Shown: in pieces, positions 33,821 through 47,100 of the stretch
Position numbering within the stretch: the stretch's first letter is position 1
Layout of the letters: every line of letters begins with the position of its first letter
The notes under the pieces: model-generated
The model's database searches: none
Seen by the model: only the letters and a program-made list of their open reading frames with translations
Told to the model about the DNA's origin: nothing
Program-made: the position numbers and the translations under genes
Assembly (NCBI RefSeq): GCF_019399895.1
Contig: NC_091867.1
Coordinates: 1,302,001 to 1,366,000, forward strand
Direction: 5' to 3'
Length of the DNA stretch: 64,000 nt
Origin: Cardiocondyla obscurior
Lineage: Eukaryota > Arthropoda > Insecta > Hymenoptera > Formicidae

Positions 33821-36537
33821 TTACCAGTATTTCATAGTGTTAATGGACTTTCCACGAACATTTATCTTTGCTGTTCCTTTCTCCGGATCATTGATCAGAA
33901 TTTCTTTTTCTTCTTCATTTCTGTAACAAAAAAAAATAAAAAAAATAAAAAAGAACAAAAAGATTCAGTGAATTAAACGGTGAGACTTTTATCGCAAGCC
34001 GCACAAGGTACAGCACGATAATTCGCACATTTACGTTTTATTTATGAATTACTCTAGAAGATAAACTCACAGATTTAAAATGACCAATGCGATACCGCCG
34101 TCAGGTGTGGAAAAAGCAATGTTTTCAATTCCTTCAATATTTTCCGATACTGTGCCGATTCTTACGCTACTAGGTGGAACGTATCTGTTCGAGAAAAGAA
34201 AAAAATAGTTTTGTTATTAATTGAAATATAATACGCTATAGGTAAATTAAAAATTAAATACTGTTTAACAAGCTATCTAAGTTAAAGTTACAATTTTGTT
34301 TCGTTTTAACGTGTTACAAATATTAGATGGGTAAGATGCAAAGCTGTGGTGTACGAACTTTGAAAAATGTCCAATACTGTAGAACATCGGTTGTTTGTAA
34401 AACTCGTCAGCAGTGCTGTTGACTATTATCGTACTGTCGACATTGTTGCCGATCCAATTAGGCCCACCATCCGTATTTAAAGCAATATTCCAGTCGACCC
34501 AAGAGGACACCCAGTGCGATAAATTCTCGATGATATTATGTGCGTACAGCTCGCCTCGTTTCCACGAGCCCAAAATTACTGGTTTCTCTGGAAATAACCG
34601 TAATAGGTTAAATAAAATTGCTTGAACTGTAATTAATTACTGGCGTATCTCGTGAAGACAAAGAATTGAATAGAAATTTTTAGACGAACCTTGAAAAACA
34701 CCTAGAGCAGCTTCCGTATATAATAGTGTTTTTTCTGGAAAAAGTTCTTTTACCTCGTCCAAAACATTTGGGCCGACCGTAGCATCGAAATAAAAGTGAA
34801 CCGCGATTCCAAAAATGATATCTCTAGCTTTCTTGTTTGAAAATACCGTTTTCGGCCAATCAGGAAGGGACATTCTATTGTCATCTAATGTCAAAATTTT
34901 GATGTTTCCGAAATTGTTCTTCTTTAACGTTGGAGCTAAATACTCAACGATCCAATCACTCTCTTCCTCGGGCGTCCATCTCATCCCGTTGAGATTAACA
35001 GACTGTGGAATATATTTGTAATTTTCCGGCTCATTTTGAGTTGTCACACCCCAGAATTCCAAACCATTACGACGGTAAACTTCGAAATATCTGAAAGTAA
35101 TTTACATTTGTTAATTAATTACTTATAATAATAGGCACGGACAACGTTTGACAAATTTGGCGCAACAAGAGATTTGTTTTATTTAAAAAGAAAAAAATTT
35201 TGTAAATGAATAACCTATTCATAAATTAATTATGAAAAATTATACTAATTATATCAAAGCAATTTAATTTAATAAAAATATTACAGTAAGGTCTTACTTA
35301 GCAAAATAATCAGCCCACAGTTGTCTATATTCCGGACGTAATTTCGAATTATGTGTCCAAGAGTTGTTAGTTTTCATCCAAAGACTGGCAGTCCACGGTA
35401 AACACAGCAACTTAATTTTCCCATTTTGTAATTCTTGAGCTCGTTTGATAATAGGTATCTATTGACAGGTAAAATATACAATACATATATTACAGCCGCT
35501 AATATTATGTCTTATCGGCTTATTTTCAAAAACACAAGTTGATTTTCTTGTATTTCCGACTATTTCTTTTTTAATAATAAATTTTGAATAATGAATAAGC
35601 ACTCAATAAATGCGACTCAACCTTATAATCATAATCCTCTTTTGACAATGCGAAGTGCTGAAGCGAAGTGTCGTTTTCTACCATCGCATAGGTATAAGGC
35701 CCGCTAGAAAAGTCTGTACCACCGATTGGCGTTCTAACAAAATTGTAATTGATACCGCTTGGGCCGAAGTAGCTTCTACAATGTGAAATGATGAATGTAA
35801 AATTAATTTTTAATGAAGTAAGTATGTTGCAAATTTTCTAGACATTCAACAGCTTATGATTGCATTTTATTTTTTATTTTACCTTATTAAGTGATTAGAC
35901 GTCTCGTTCGATAAGCTATGAATATTTTTTCCAACCGAATCAGTTACAGCTCCGCCAAATCCCAAAATCTCTTGGTATACATCCGTTCGATTTACAATGA
36001 TCATCGGAGATGAATTTTCTTTATTAGGTCGAAGTAAGGAACATTTTTTATTACGGAATGGGAACAATATATTTAAAAATGTTCGACTGATACTAGGCAG
36101 CTTTAGACCTACTCCTAGTGGTTTTGGTGTTCTAACGAAACAACTTCGTTGCTTACCGCTAGTCTTCTTCAATTCAAATACGCCGTTTGATACGTCGAAA
36201 AATAGACCACTTTTGCTCGATGTTATTAGAACATATTTCTCAGGGTTGAGTGGTTTGATCGCTTCAGGGGCTTCGTCACATTGTACCGCATTGCAGACGC
36301 AATAATATCCATCATCGTCTCCGCTTTCGTTCGATTGACGCTTAATGCAGCCATTTGTCGCCGCAACTGAAATGTTTCCATTAAAAAGTCTACTTGATGT
36401 AATTTCTTCTTATGTTGCAAGTACAAATTGAGAAGTAAAACAAAATAATCTATATACTATATATATATATATATATTTTTTTTTTTTTACTTACTTATTA
36501 CCGGAATAGTAATGATGAAAATGATCGTGCGCCACAT
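33821..36537 (-). CDS. GBA1: Lysosomal acid glucosylceramidase (GH30)
   Basis: Eight exons in gene order on the minus strand: 36537-36495, 36366-35883, 35775-35622, 35458-35298, 35090-34690, 34587-34359, 34184-34071 and 33920-33821. All junctions are GT-AG and in phase, giving 561 residues (human 536). A signal peptide opens the protein (MWRTIIFIITIPVI), followed by the Cys-rich YYCVCNAVQCD segment, then FGGAVTDS, FVRTPIGGTDFS, LPWTASLWMKTN, and TTQNEPENY with the acid/base Glu (about 301). HFYFD and LYTEAALG follow, the latter with the nucleophile Glu (about 407), then DWNIALNTDGGPNW and FYKQPMFYSIGHFSKYVPP. It hydrolyses glucosylceramide to glucose and ceramide in the lysosome, in known homologues with a saposin activator. 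The catalytic residues are intact. The exon 6 donor is the weak AAA/GTTCGT, required by the frame. An untranslated exon and TATA box lie 1.6 kb upstream. Confidence 0.95.
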
Positions 36538-36545
36538 TGTGAGTA

Positions 36546-38105
36546 ACTGACAGAGATATGACGAACACAAGCTTGTCTCTATCAAATAAAACCCAAAAAT
36601 TACTTATTTGTGTTATATACGATACAGCTGTAGATAAAGATTTAACAAAAAGCTAAAAGTATAATCATGTAAATTAGCTACATAACCAGTATACAATTTA
36701 TCAGAGTATAACTCTCTGTATACATATTATCGTAATTTATCATGGTTTTGATAGAAATTTTTCTAAAATTTATTTCTAAAATGCTTATAGGCGTCTTTGT
36801 CAAAATTTATTTAATTTTTTTAACATTATTTGTTATATGCCTTTAAAAGAAAATTGTTTTGACATTTTGAGGTTTATAAAGATCGCACAAAGAGCTGAAG
36901 AATTTGAAGATTGCTGTGTATAAGGCGTTCTTTAAAAAAAAAAAATTTAGATAAGTGAGCAATGGCGTTATCAAGCAATAAAGTATTGATAATGTTGTTG
37001 TGTTAGAAAGTTTTATCGTGTGTTGCTGTGCACAAATACTATTTTAAGTCATATTTACTTTCACAAGTTGAATAGATAAGAATATAGACTTTATATATAT
37101 AATATCAATTTTATTCATTTAATATTATAAGACTTATCAAAACAACTGATTAATTTTATCAGCTTATTATTACAAACTGTAGGACCTTGAAGGATGTAAG
37201 TTTTGAAATTCAATTAAAATATAATGCAGAAAACATTCTAGCTCTGTTTCACTATAGTAATAATGCGAGGGCTATGATTATAATAATATTAAATAAATGT
37301 ATTAGAAATAGGGTAATACATATTTACATATCTGCTTCAATATTTGTTAAATAAATTTTAGAATATTTTAATTAAGTTTTAGAAACAATATACACAAAAA
37401 AAAACATTTAAATAATATAAAATTTTTTACTTTTACAATTAATTTTTTCACAAACGTTTACATGGGAACGGCTTAATTTATTCTTTTGATTCGAAAACTA
37501 ACAACGAGTTAGATTATTGCAATTAATTTTTTTTTTAAATAAAATTACTATAGTAAAAAGTTTAAATTTACTTTAATAAAGTTTTATCTGTATTGCGTTT
37601 TAGTTCTTTCTTATATCTTAAAGTAAGCTAGAAGTGAAAGATAACTTTACATTTGAAAATTCTAATGTCTAAGATAGTACGCAGTGGATGTAATTTGATA
37701 AGGTTACTGATAAAAAAAGATTTAACTTAAAACTTTATCTTGCGACATAAAAATAGTGAGTGATATGAAAATTTATTCAATTTAAGGAGTTTGAATACGT
37801 GTTGCATAGACTTTACCTTTGTAAATTATTTTCAAAATGTATTACCTTAAAATTTTCATTATTTGATATTATGGCATTTTAATTAATTTTTTATTGCTCT
37901 TTGCTTTCTAAGTATTTTCAATTTTTACATTTTATGAATATTTTCTAAATAACATAAAGAACTAATAACGATTCATTAAACGTTAATAGTTAAAAAAGAA
38001 TAATATAAATTTTTATTTTTCGTACGAGTAGAAATATTATACGATTTGGTTTGATTATTTGTTTAAGAATGTAGTTAATTAATTGAAATTAGTGTAGAGA
38101 GATAC
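36546..38105 (-). other. Intron in the 5' UTR of the glucosylceramidase
   Basis: An acceptor (atctctgtcag) lies nine bases before the GBA ATG, and a donor (caacag then gtatct) lies at 38106/38105. The sequence between is AT-rich with no ORF of note. The exact boundaries are inferred from consensus only; the acceptor AG is at 36548-36547. Confidence 0.5.
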
Positions 38106-38166
38106 CTGTTGAACGTGCCAGCTAAAGTGGAACTACGACGGAAAGAAGCAGTTGGCAGTATTTATA
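38106..38166 (-). promoter_or_regulatory. TATA box and leader exon of the glucosylceramidase
   Basis: TATAAATA on the minus strand (38166-38159) lies about 55 bases before a good donor at 38106. A start site about 30 bases after the TATA box would leave a short untranslated exon of about 25-35 nt ending in caacag. This fits the acceptor just before the GBA start codon. Confidence 0.5.
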
Positions 38167-41038
38167 GAGTATACATCTAGTACACATTTCGTTACACAGA
38201 ATGCCACGTAAGCATTTTGTATCGGTTTATTCATAGTATTCATAGCACTGTGCCAATTCGATATGACGTAATTTAATGGTTTCAAATCTCTTCTCCAGTG
38301 TATTCATCAATGTGTTAAGCGTGATTGATCTTTAATCACACAAAAATAACTTACGCGGATAAAATGTGACATACGCGTCAACTATTTGATTATCCATACA
38401 TTTGATTATCCACGAGTTCTATCCAGCCGTCAAATTAATGATTAAAAGAAATTTGCAGAGTACACTTACTTTTTTTTTTTTATTTTTTTTTCCTCACAAG
38501 TGTGCAATTTTCTCAATCACTTTGTTGTATTTTTTTATGAACTCACTACAACGTTGATTACTTTATGAACGCGGGCAACTGACAAACGGTATTGTTACGA
38601 ACGAAGTGAATTCTATTCTATTAATTGACGCAAGCTTATATGTGACACTATTCAAACGTTTGAATTGAGTTTTTTTCTACACGGGAATCAGAGCGTCCGT
38701 ACCTAGCGTAGTGTGTCTTCTTTCTCGTAAACCCGTAAGGTAACCAGTGAACCAGATATTCGTTAGTTTCGGACTGTGCTCAGAAGAGCGACTAGTCTTA
38801 ATTATATCACACTTTAGTACAGAACTTACACTAACTATTCAACTCCATTATGACGCATGTATCGAAGTCTTGTTTCGTTGAAAAACTTTTATATATAATT
38901 ATATACGATATTCTTATCGAAGTTTTTACCGCTATTGCTACAAATAAATTGCTTAAAAAAGTGATAAGTAAATGAAGAAAGTTAATTGTTTTTTATCTAC
39001 AATAAAGGCTCTTTAATATTATTGATTTATTTTTTTGACAAGGCGGATAAATGCATAAATTTATTTTTAAAGATTAATTATATAGCTTTATTTCTTGACT
39101 TTCAATTTATTTTTATCGCTTTTTGTAAGTTATAGTTATCGTTGTAACAAAGAAGCAATGTTGGACCTTGAAAAAAAAATACTGACATAGTTATTGACAT
39201 AGATAATATAGAACAACGTTTTACTTGTGTAGAAAAAACAACGAAATAAGCCACAAGAAAGAATGTTTTTAATATATCACATTTCAAGAAAGGTATTGCT
39301 TAAAATTTTACATTAATAGATTATGTCGTGTATACTGACTATTTATTATGTTACTGCATGTAGAATTATCAAAATAATTGATATTATGTAATTATTGTTT
39401 TATGGTAAATTAAAATTTGATTTTTTTTTTAAATCAGGGGAATCGCTTTATTTGCATTTTTTGTCAATATTTGTGTTAAATATATTTTTTATTAATATAA
39501 TAATAATAATAATAAAAAATTTAAGAGCGTTTATAAAACGAAGTAATATGTAATAATTGAAAAAAAAAAAGCAAAGAGATTATAACGCATATGAGAAAGT
39601 TTCAGTGAACGTTGTGGTTCCATATTCAAGTATACATGTATAAATATTTTTTTTATTTTTATTTTTTTATTAATTTTCAATAAAAAAATACATTTTATAA
39701 CATTTAACTTTTTTTTTTCTTATAAAAATAACAGTTGTAGTTTTATTTCTCGTGGTAGAATCGTTATCGAGGGCTCATTAAAATTTCCACAACGATGATT
39801 ATTTTTTACAATCAACAATTCATTTATGTAATAAATTAATTTATCGTAATCTTATTCGTAAAATTAATCCTCCGATAATTAAGAAGTCGTATTTTTCTTG
39901 GTATAAATTTCCTAAGATTTCTCTGAATTGCAGCCATATTGAAATTTTTTTTGTCCCCCTTGCCTATTTTATCCATATCTCACATTAGATCCGTAGTGTC
40001 ATCTAATGTAAAGTGTTATTCGTTTTTGTTACAATTGTTTAAACTTTTTTTCTGAAACTTTTCTTTAATTTTACCTCATTACAAGCAATAAAATTTAGTA
40101 AACGCTATTTACTCAACTTTTTTTTTAATTGCAACGCTAGTAATTTATTTTATTTTCTCAATTAACTTAATTAACGTTATCATTATGTTTCGCATCGATT
40201 TTATATTTCGCATTTTAACTCGCATTTTAATTTACGCCAATTTAATTTCCGATAATAACATATACTGCAGCACGAATATTTTAAGCGCCAATATTTTGTT
40301 TAAATTGTTTAAAACAATGCCGCAATAAGAGAGGTACGATGAATCGTATCAATTTATAACCGTGTTATTTACAAAGACGTGGGACGAGAAATAAGTACAG
40401 TTGAATATTTTTAAACGCTCGTAATAGCGGAAAAAAAAGCTCGTATAGTTTGATGCATCATTGATGCGGGGGGATCAATGAAACGAATAAGATCGATCAC
40501 GACTGGAAAGACCATTTGTTTCGCGCGCAGATAAAACGTATGGGCCACGAGAGAAAAGTGTACCAGTACGTGACCTAGTTCGTGTTCCTTTGTTTTTTTT
40601 TTTTTTTAACAATATATTTTATCAAGGAGTCTAGAAAATAATAATGTTCGAAAAAATCTCTTAAATTGATTTATTATTTTATCAGATCGACTGGAACGCG
40701 ACAATGCACTGGATTTTATATTTTACAATGTTCTATCGACAAATATCTTTTTTTTTTTGTAGGTAATATTTCAATGAAAAAGTTATTAAATATCTGAAGC
40801 TTACAAATTGACGCGAATAATTTCTTAAGGATAAATGAACTTGTAAGAAAGAAAAAAAAAAAACAGTTTTGCACGCTTTAAAATTAATTTATTATTTCAT
40901 ACAACGTTTATTATATGGTGAACGGTTAATACTTTTTTAAGGACTGAGTTAGGTAAAATTTAATTGTACTTACAATTAATACTAGGATGTTTAAACGTGA
41001 AAGAAAAAAAAAAAATTTGCTACCACTTTTTTAATGAT
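38167..41038. other. AT-rich non-coding interval
   Basis: No gene was recognised. Many A/T homopolymer runs are present (for example 38470-38491, 39654-39671, 40599-40608), and the only ORFs are short. Confidence 0.55.
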
Positions 41039-41175
41039 TACTAGAACAAACCAGGTTTGTTTTTTTTAATTTAGTAAAACATCTTTTGGATTGGTTGTCT
41101 TTTGGAAAATAAAAATAAAATTTATTTGTATTAAAAAATAATGCGCGCACAGTGCGCGCATGGTTTGTTCTAGTA
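41039..41175. mobile_element. MITE-like element with 15-bp terminal inverted repeats and TA ends
   Basis: The left end is tactagaacaaacca (41039-41053) and the right end tggtttgttctagta (41161-41175): exact reverse complements. The terminal TA on both sides fits a Tc1/mariner-type target duplication. A near-perfect palindrome (atgcgcgcac / agtgcgcgcat, 41141-41161) adjoins the right end. The 137-bp element has no ORF. Confidence 0.75.
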
Positions 41176-44100
41176 GAATTAAAAATTTGCAGCGACATAT
41201 ATTACTGTCTGTGCAAGGAACCTTTACTTTCGTGTCGTTAATCAGATTATGAAAACGCGAAAACTTTCCAACGTGCTTTGAATTGCCGCCGTTCGAGGAA
41301 CGAACGGACATAAAATAAGAAGGATGCGAGGAGGATGAACGCAGGCATGGGGGCGTTCGTGCGGAAAATTTAATACGAATCCAAAGTAAAGGTGGTGGAT
41401 CGCTTCTCAGTGTCGCGCTTATTCATCTTCAACGTGGTGTAAGCCGAGGCGAAAAGCGATCGATCAAAAATTGATAAAACCACGCTCTCTCCGGGCGAGA
41501 GACAGTAAATTCGACATTCGCGAAGACGTGAGTTTGCGAGGCACCGCGATAATAGCGCCGGTAAAGATCATTGAACGCCAATCGACAAGGACAGGCTAAC
41601 AATTTTCGCGCTAGCTACGCGAAGCTAAGAGCTTACAAATACATATTTCATTTCGCTCCACCTCGCTGAACGAGCGAGTTTATCGTGTTCACATTGTATT
41701 TATAACAGCAATGCATCAAAAAGACATTATTTTTATTACGTGTGTCTTTAAATATCTTTATTAGTTAGAAATTAAGTCGTTAATAGTTTTTTCTTTTTCT
41801 TCTTCTTTCTGACTCTCTTCTGACAGGCTTAGAATTCTAGCTTTCTCTATCTTTATTGAGTTCCCAGAATTCAATTGGTAGTTCTGTGAGCATTTATATA
41901 TAATATCGTTTTGCACCGACGTGTCGTGGAGGAACGCTCGATAGAAGAGCTCGGGATCTTTATCATCTGAATTTCGAAGATCGCTCCTTGCCCGCAGACA
42001 AAACGCTAGCGTAAGCTGACTTCCCTTATTGTTCGAGCGTGAATTGAGTGCCACTACTAGCTCTAAGTAGACTCATTCGTTCATGATCAGCCACAGCCGG
42101 GAGCAAGAAAATACGGCACGTTTGTTTGCGGTTTTATTCACTTGTTTCTTCGCTTATGGCAATTTAATACCGCTCCGTTTTCCGTCTTCTCCCACTGTTT
42201 TGTGTTTTCTTTCTTTTTCCAAAGCGGTCTTTGATTTAATTAAAAATTATAACTTTAATATAACATACGAATATCAATAGTGAACAAAAAATATTTTAAA
42301 AAATATATTCTCGAGGATTATTATTATTTATTTATTTATTTCTTTTTTTTTAAGAAGTAATTTTCGTACTTTTAACAGGGCTTTAAATAATATTACAGCT
42401 TAAGTGGAATATAATAGTTAATAAAGGGCGTACAAACGATAAAATAGATACGTATATTAAACGGACGATTAATTCGAAAATAGATGGTGTCATTAAAACA
42501 GGTAATGCCGCTAGATTTTCCATGCCACTTGCCGCCTATCGCCACAAATCATAATTAAAAGGAGCACATGATGCCTCCAGTGGCACCGTGATATCCGACT
42601 TTTCCCTATCCCATACGTCGAGCAAGCAGATTCGATAATCGGCCAAGTTTTGATACACCCTCAGGGCGTTATTGCCTCCTCTTGCGGCCGTCTATGTTTG
42701 TAATTAGAATCGTTCGAAACTATCCGAAACTGTCCAATGGCACGGTGGACGTTATTCAGACACGTAGCGGCCGCACAATGGATATTTAATCTCGGCCTTC
42801 TATCTCGGGGCGGACCGGATTGAAGTGATCGATCGGCCGTGTCGCTTTTCAGCGGGCGAGTTCAATCCGCGGTAACCTTTTAAGGTTTTTTTTTTTTTTC
42901 TTGCGAATTTTTCTCTATGCGCGTCTTAATTCGACGAAATCGCGACATATGATTATAGGTGCGGCATCTCCGGACGTCCTTCTTTCCACGACGTGACGTA
43001 TCGCCTCGTTTAGCCAAATTGCATTCTCTCCCTTGTCTCTCTTTCTCGTTGCCTTTATCCTTCTCTCTCGTAACGTTATTAGAACTATCCGCGTGCTGAG
43101 AATAACGCCATTCGATATTGAATGCGTCACAGACTAGCGTCTCACTTCCGCAATAAGCTGATTACTAAATTCCCACTTAATAAAGAGCATTTCGAAAGAC
43201 GTACAGTTTTACGAGCGATACTGACCGCACGAGCCGCACATTACGCGAATTGACGGTACGTTGAAGTACGTCAACTTCAACAGATCAATTTATTATAAGC
43301 GTCGCGGCGGTGATTAATCGCGCTACTTACGTAACACACGCGTGCACGTAAAGGGGGATACAGATCTGCAGGGTGAATTAGTATTAATTATTTCTATGAC
43401 GCGGTTGTGTTAAATTAATTGCAATTGAGATAATTAAATAGAGCGTAATATACGGCCGCGTTATTCGCGAACAACTACATAGTTATAATGTTACTAAGTA
43501 TACATGGACATACGAGGAATCGGCAAAGTTAACGAAGAACGATTACGAGGAAATTAATATACGGCGTTACGTTATTATTATTATTAGCAATTTTAATTTT
43601 TCGAAATAAGGCACGCGAGTGCTACTGCGGGAATATCGTCGTAAGATTATTAATAAAATCAGGTATCAGTCTCATTTAAAAAAAAAAAAGTTCTTGATGT
43701 GTCGTAATTATCAACGGCAACGGGGAGACTCAAAGGAGAATTTATGTCGTCATTTACATCAATGCGGAGAAAACGCGATTTGAAAAATTTAGACGTAGAT
43801 TCTTGCGGAAGTAAAAGCTGACTAGAGTGGGCGCGATTAAACCTACGCTAACAAATGTAGTATAAATTTGCATCTTTAGAATCTAATTGGAAATCGCGCA
43901 GCTTCGTTATTCACGTTCTCCTATCTGTTGTCATTATCGTTTGAACGACATTGAAGTAATAGACATTATCAATTCGGCTGCTGCCTTCTCTTCAAAGAAA
44001 ATGCGAGATTTTTGCTTCCGACCGCAGTCGGAGGTATCTCGGGGCGAGCAGCCGCAATCGAATCAACCGCAGCCTCCGCCTCTCGAGCCCCCGGCTTCAT

Positions 44101-47100
44101 TATCATAATTATCTCGTTCCGATCGAAGACGTCGCCAAGAAATCTTTTTGGTGGACGACTCGATAAGAGGTTCTGCGGCAAAGAGAGGAAGACGAGGGCT
44201 GGGACCCGATGGTGTCTCGCAGGACGGGCAAGCCGCCGACAGGACTAGCTAGAGCGGAGACGTGCACCGGCGTGTTCCGGTCGCGGAGGCTGCGGAAAAT
44301 CGATAGCCGACGCTCACTGGCAGCAGCGGCGACGTCGACGGCGACGCCGCCGCCGACGCCGCCGCCGACGCCACCGCCGCCGCCGCCGTCGAGCGGCGCG
44401 TTGGAGTCTGCCCGATAGTGCAGTCAACGTCGGGACCGGCACCCCAAAAGATCACCCCATGCGGTCAAACTCACGTTCGCCAAACCACCCCTTTTCTGAC
44501 TGGTCCCCCTTGAGAGATGTCGCATCCTCGGCGTAAGTAGTTCCGATCGACCCGTACCGAGCGTCTTTTTTTCCTTTTATTCACGATAACTCGCGCACGC
44601 GGAACCGACGGATGGCACGCACGATCCATGAGAAAGGTGCGTAAAGTGCGGGGTGTGCGTTTGTACCCGCGTGCGGTCGTGCGTACGTGCCGCGCCGGTA
44701 CGTCACCCTCGTCCCGCCGCGTTCCCGGCACGACGGGGTACGCGAGAGAACGGCGACGAGCCGTCTTGTGATTGTTAAGCCGGGTCGACAACCTCAAGCC
44801 CAAGGACGCGCCTTCGGCGATGCCGCAACGTGCGCCGCGACTAACCCCGGGACGACGCCGACGAGCTCCCCCGATGGACCCGGAGCGGTCCCGTCGCCAG
44901 ATGTGAGCGATGTGCGTCGCAAGGTGAACAGATAGCTAAGATTTCAGTGCGTGCCGCGGCACGCACCGCACCCTCGTCACCCTCGCCGATTTCGAGATTC
45001 TTTCCTCGCCATTCTCGCGCATTTTCTCCTGGAGTAATATACGCCTTGGCCTTGACGTGCGTGCGAAGATATGCGGAGTTAAAAAGATCGCGGGTATTGT
45101 TTAGTAACTCGTACGATTCGTTAGGGAGGGAATTAATTTAATTGCGCCGACTTTACGAATATTCAATATTAATATTATTTAACGATATGCAGTCTTTCGT
45201 GAGAGGAGAACGAAGCGTGTCAGCGCTGCAATTTACCCCTCGACTGTACACTGGATTATCACAGGATTGCGCAGAAAATGTAGCAATGGCTTGCCCACGG
45301 TTTCGCTCGGTTTCTCGCTCGAAACCCGAAACATTTTATTCGCGCGAAAAAAAAATATAGTGCTCGCGTAAAATGCCGACACGTGATTGTTGTAATAGTA
45401 CTGATCTTTTGTTTCATTTTTATTTTTATTTTTTTTTTTACCTCTGTATGTGAAATTCTCGCCTGGAGCTGCGGCGAATCTCCGATACGACCCTGCGATA
45501 CGCGCCTTTTTGAGGACATTGACCTCCGCTTCCGCGTCTGTCTGGCTAGTTTATCTATTTTCCCTGGCACTGAAACGTTCTCGAATCATCGAATTTCGAT
45601 AGAGCGCATACCATAGATGCAAATGCGCAAAATATTTTTCACGGAACATTCCGAAGGCAAATTTCACGCGATATCTCAATATAAAGTCCGCCTACCTATT
45701 CAGTTCGCCGTTTAATCTCGATGTACACTTGTCGTCTGACATTTGCCAGTAGTATTGTCTTTTTACTCTTGCGTTAAATAAAAAGAGGAGGAAAAAAAAA
45801 TGAATTTGTATTACTCGACGTTCGATAAATGCGTCATTAAGCGGCGATCATTAAATCAGTCGAGCGTTAAAATGGCAAGGTACACGAAACGAGTAATTCA
45901 ACGATATAAATACCTCGCGATTAGCAATTGCAGCTTCTTCCAGTCGATATATCTCTGCCGGGTGTTCGAATGACACTATTGTATTCCTCGTATTTCCAAT
46001 TTCCAAATTACCGCTGTTGTTTCACCGTTAAGTTGACCTACTAACGCGAATTTCGCGCCTGTGTGTGATTTACATTCCTTTTGCGCGTGCTAATTATTGC
46101 ATATAATTTTGCACAATCTGAATTCGGTGAACATGGAGATGAAAAATTAAGAGCTAATCGCACGGGCCTCGCCTACGCGGCGCTACGTAGGCGCGGTCGC
46201 ATGATTAAGTTTCAATGTTTCATTTGTGGGCTTAATTATAATATTTGCCGAACCGTGCAGGGAATAAAATAATGCCGATCAGTAACAGCTGGAATTCGCG
46301 GTGAATTAAAAATCACTTGTTTAACGTCATTTTGAATGATATCTTGACATGTATTTTATTATAAATTCGTAATGATTTTCGAGACCCTCGAGTTTTGATT
46401 AAATTCGTAAAAAAACGATTTTGATATAAATTGCTTTTTTTTCTTATTATTTTTTTTTCTCAAAGCTTCTTTTTTGCGTCGTTTTCCCTTCGCGAAACAA
46501 CTGCGGAGTGTTCAAGTTAACTCAGCACCCAACTGCGTACTTGTCCATATAAGGACCAAGGCTAAAGACATTACGATCTCCGAAAGCCGCATAATTATTG
46601 CACGTCTGTCGTTATAATTTTGCTGATATTACTTCCCTCGTGCGCGATCCACTTGGACACACGAATATTAATTTCGCCTCTCGTCTCGTTCGCCTATTTA
46701 CCACACAAATCAAGATCTAAATTCGCGAAACATAATAGCTTTAATAAAGGAGTTGGATGCAGAAAATGAATTAAGAAAAAACGTTAAAATTTTTTTTTTT
46801 TTTAATTAAATTGAAGTACAGTGCCTTTGCCGCAGTTAATTAATGGAGAGTTATTAATTATTTTTATTGTTAATAAATTTGTACGGAGAAACATAAATGA
46901 AAGATTTAACATATGTAAAATACTTTGATTTTATATTCTTTTATTAGTAGTAAATAAAAAAATCCAATTAGCAGCGCACCTTTTTCATATTCAAAGCACA
47001 CAGCTTGTCAAACGTTTATTCATTTTACTTTTGCCATCGTGGTAACAGGAATATGTAACGTTTATTAGAATAACCCCGAGCGTAATCTACATTTTCTTTT

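Noticed and set aside
44012..44935. Pro/Ala/Arg-rich ORFs near 44-45 kb
   Set aside because: They are explained by the trinucleotide repeat and GC-rich composition; no domain was recognised.
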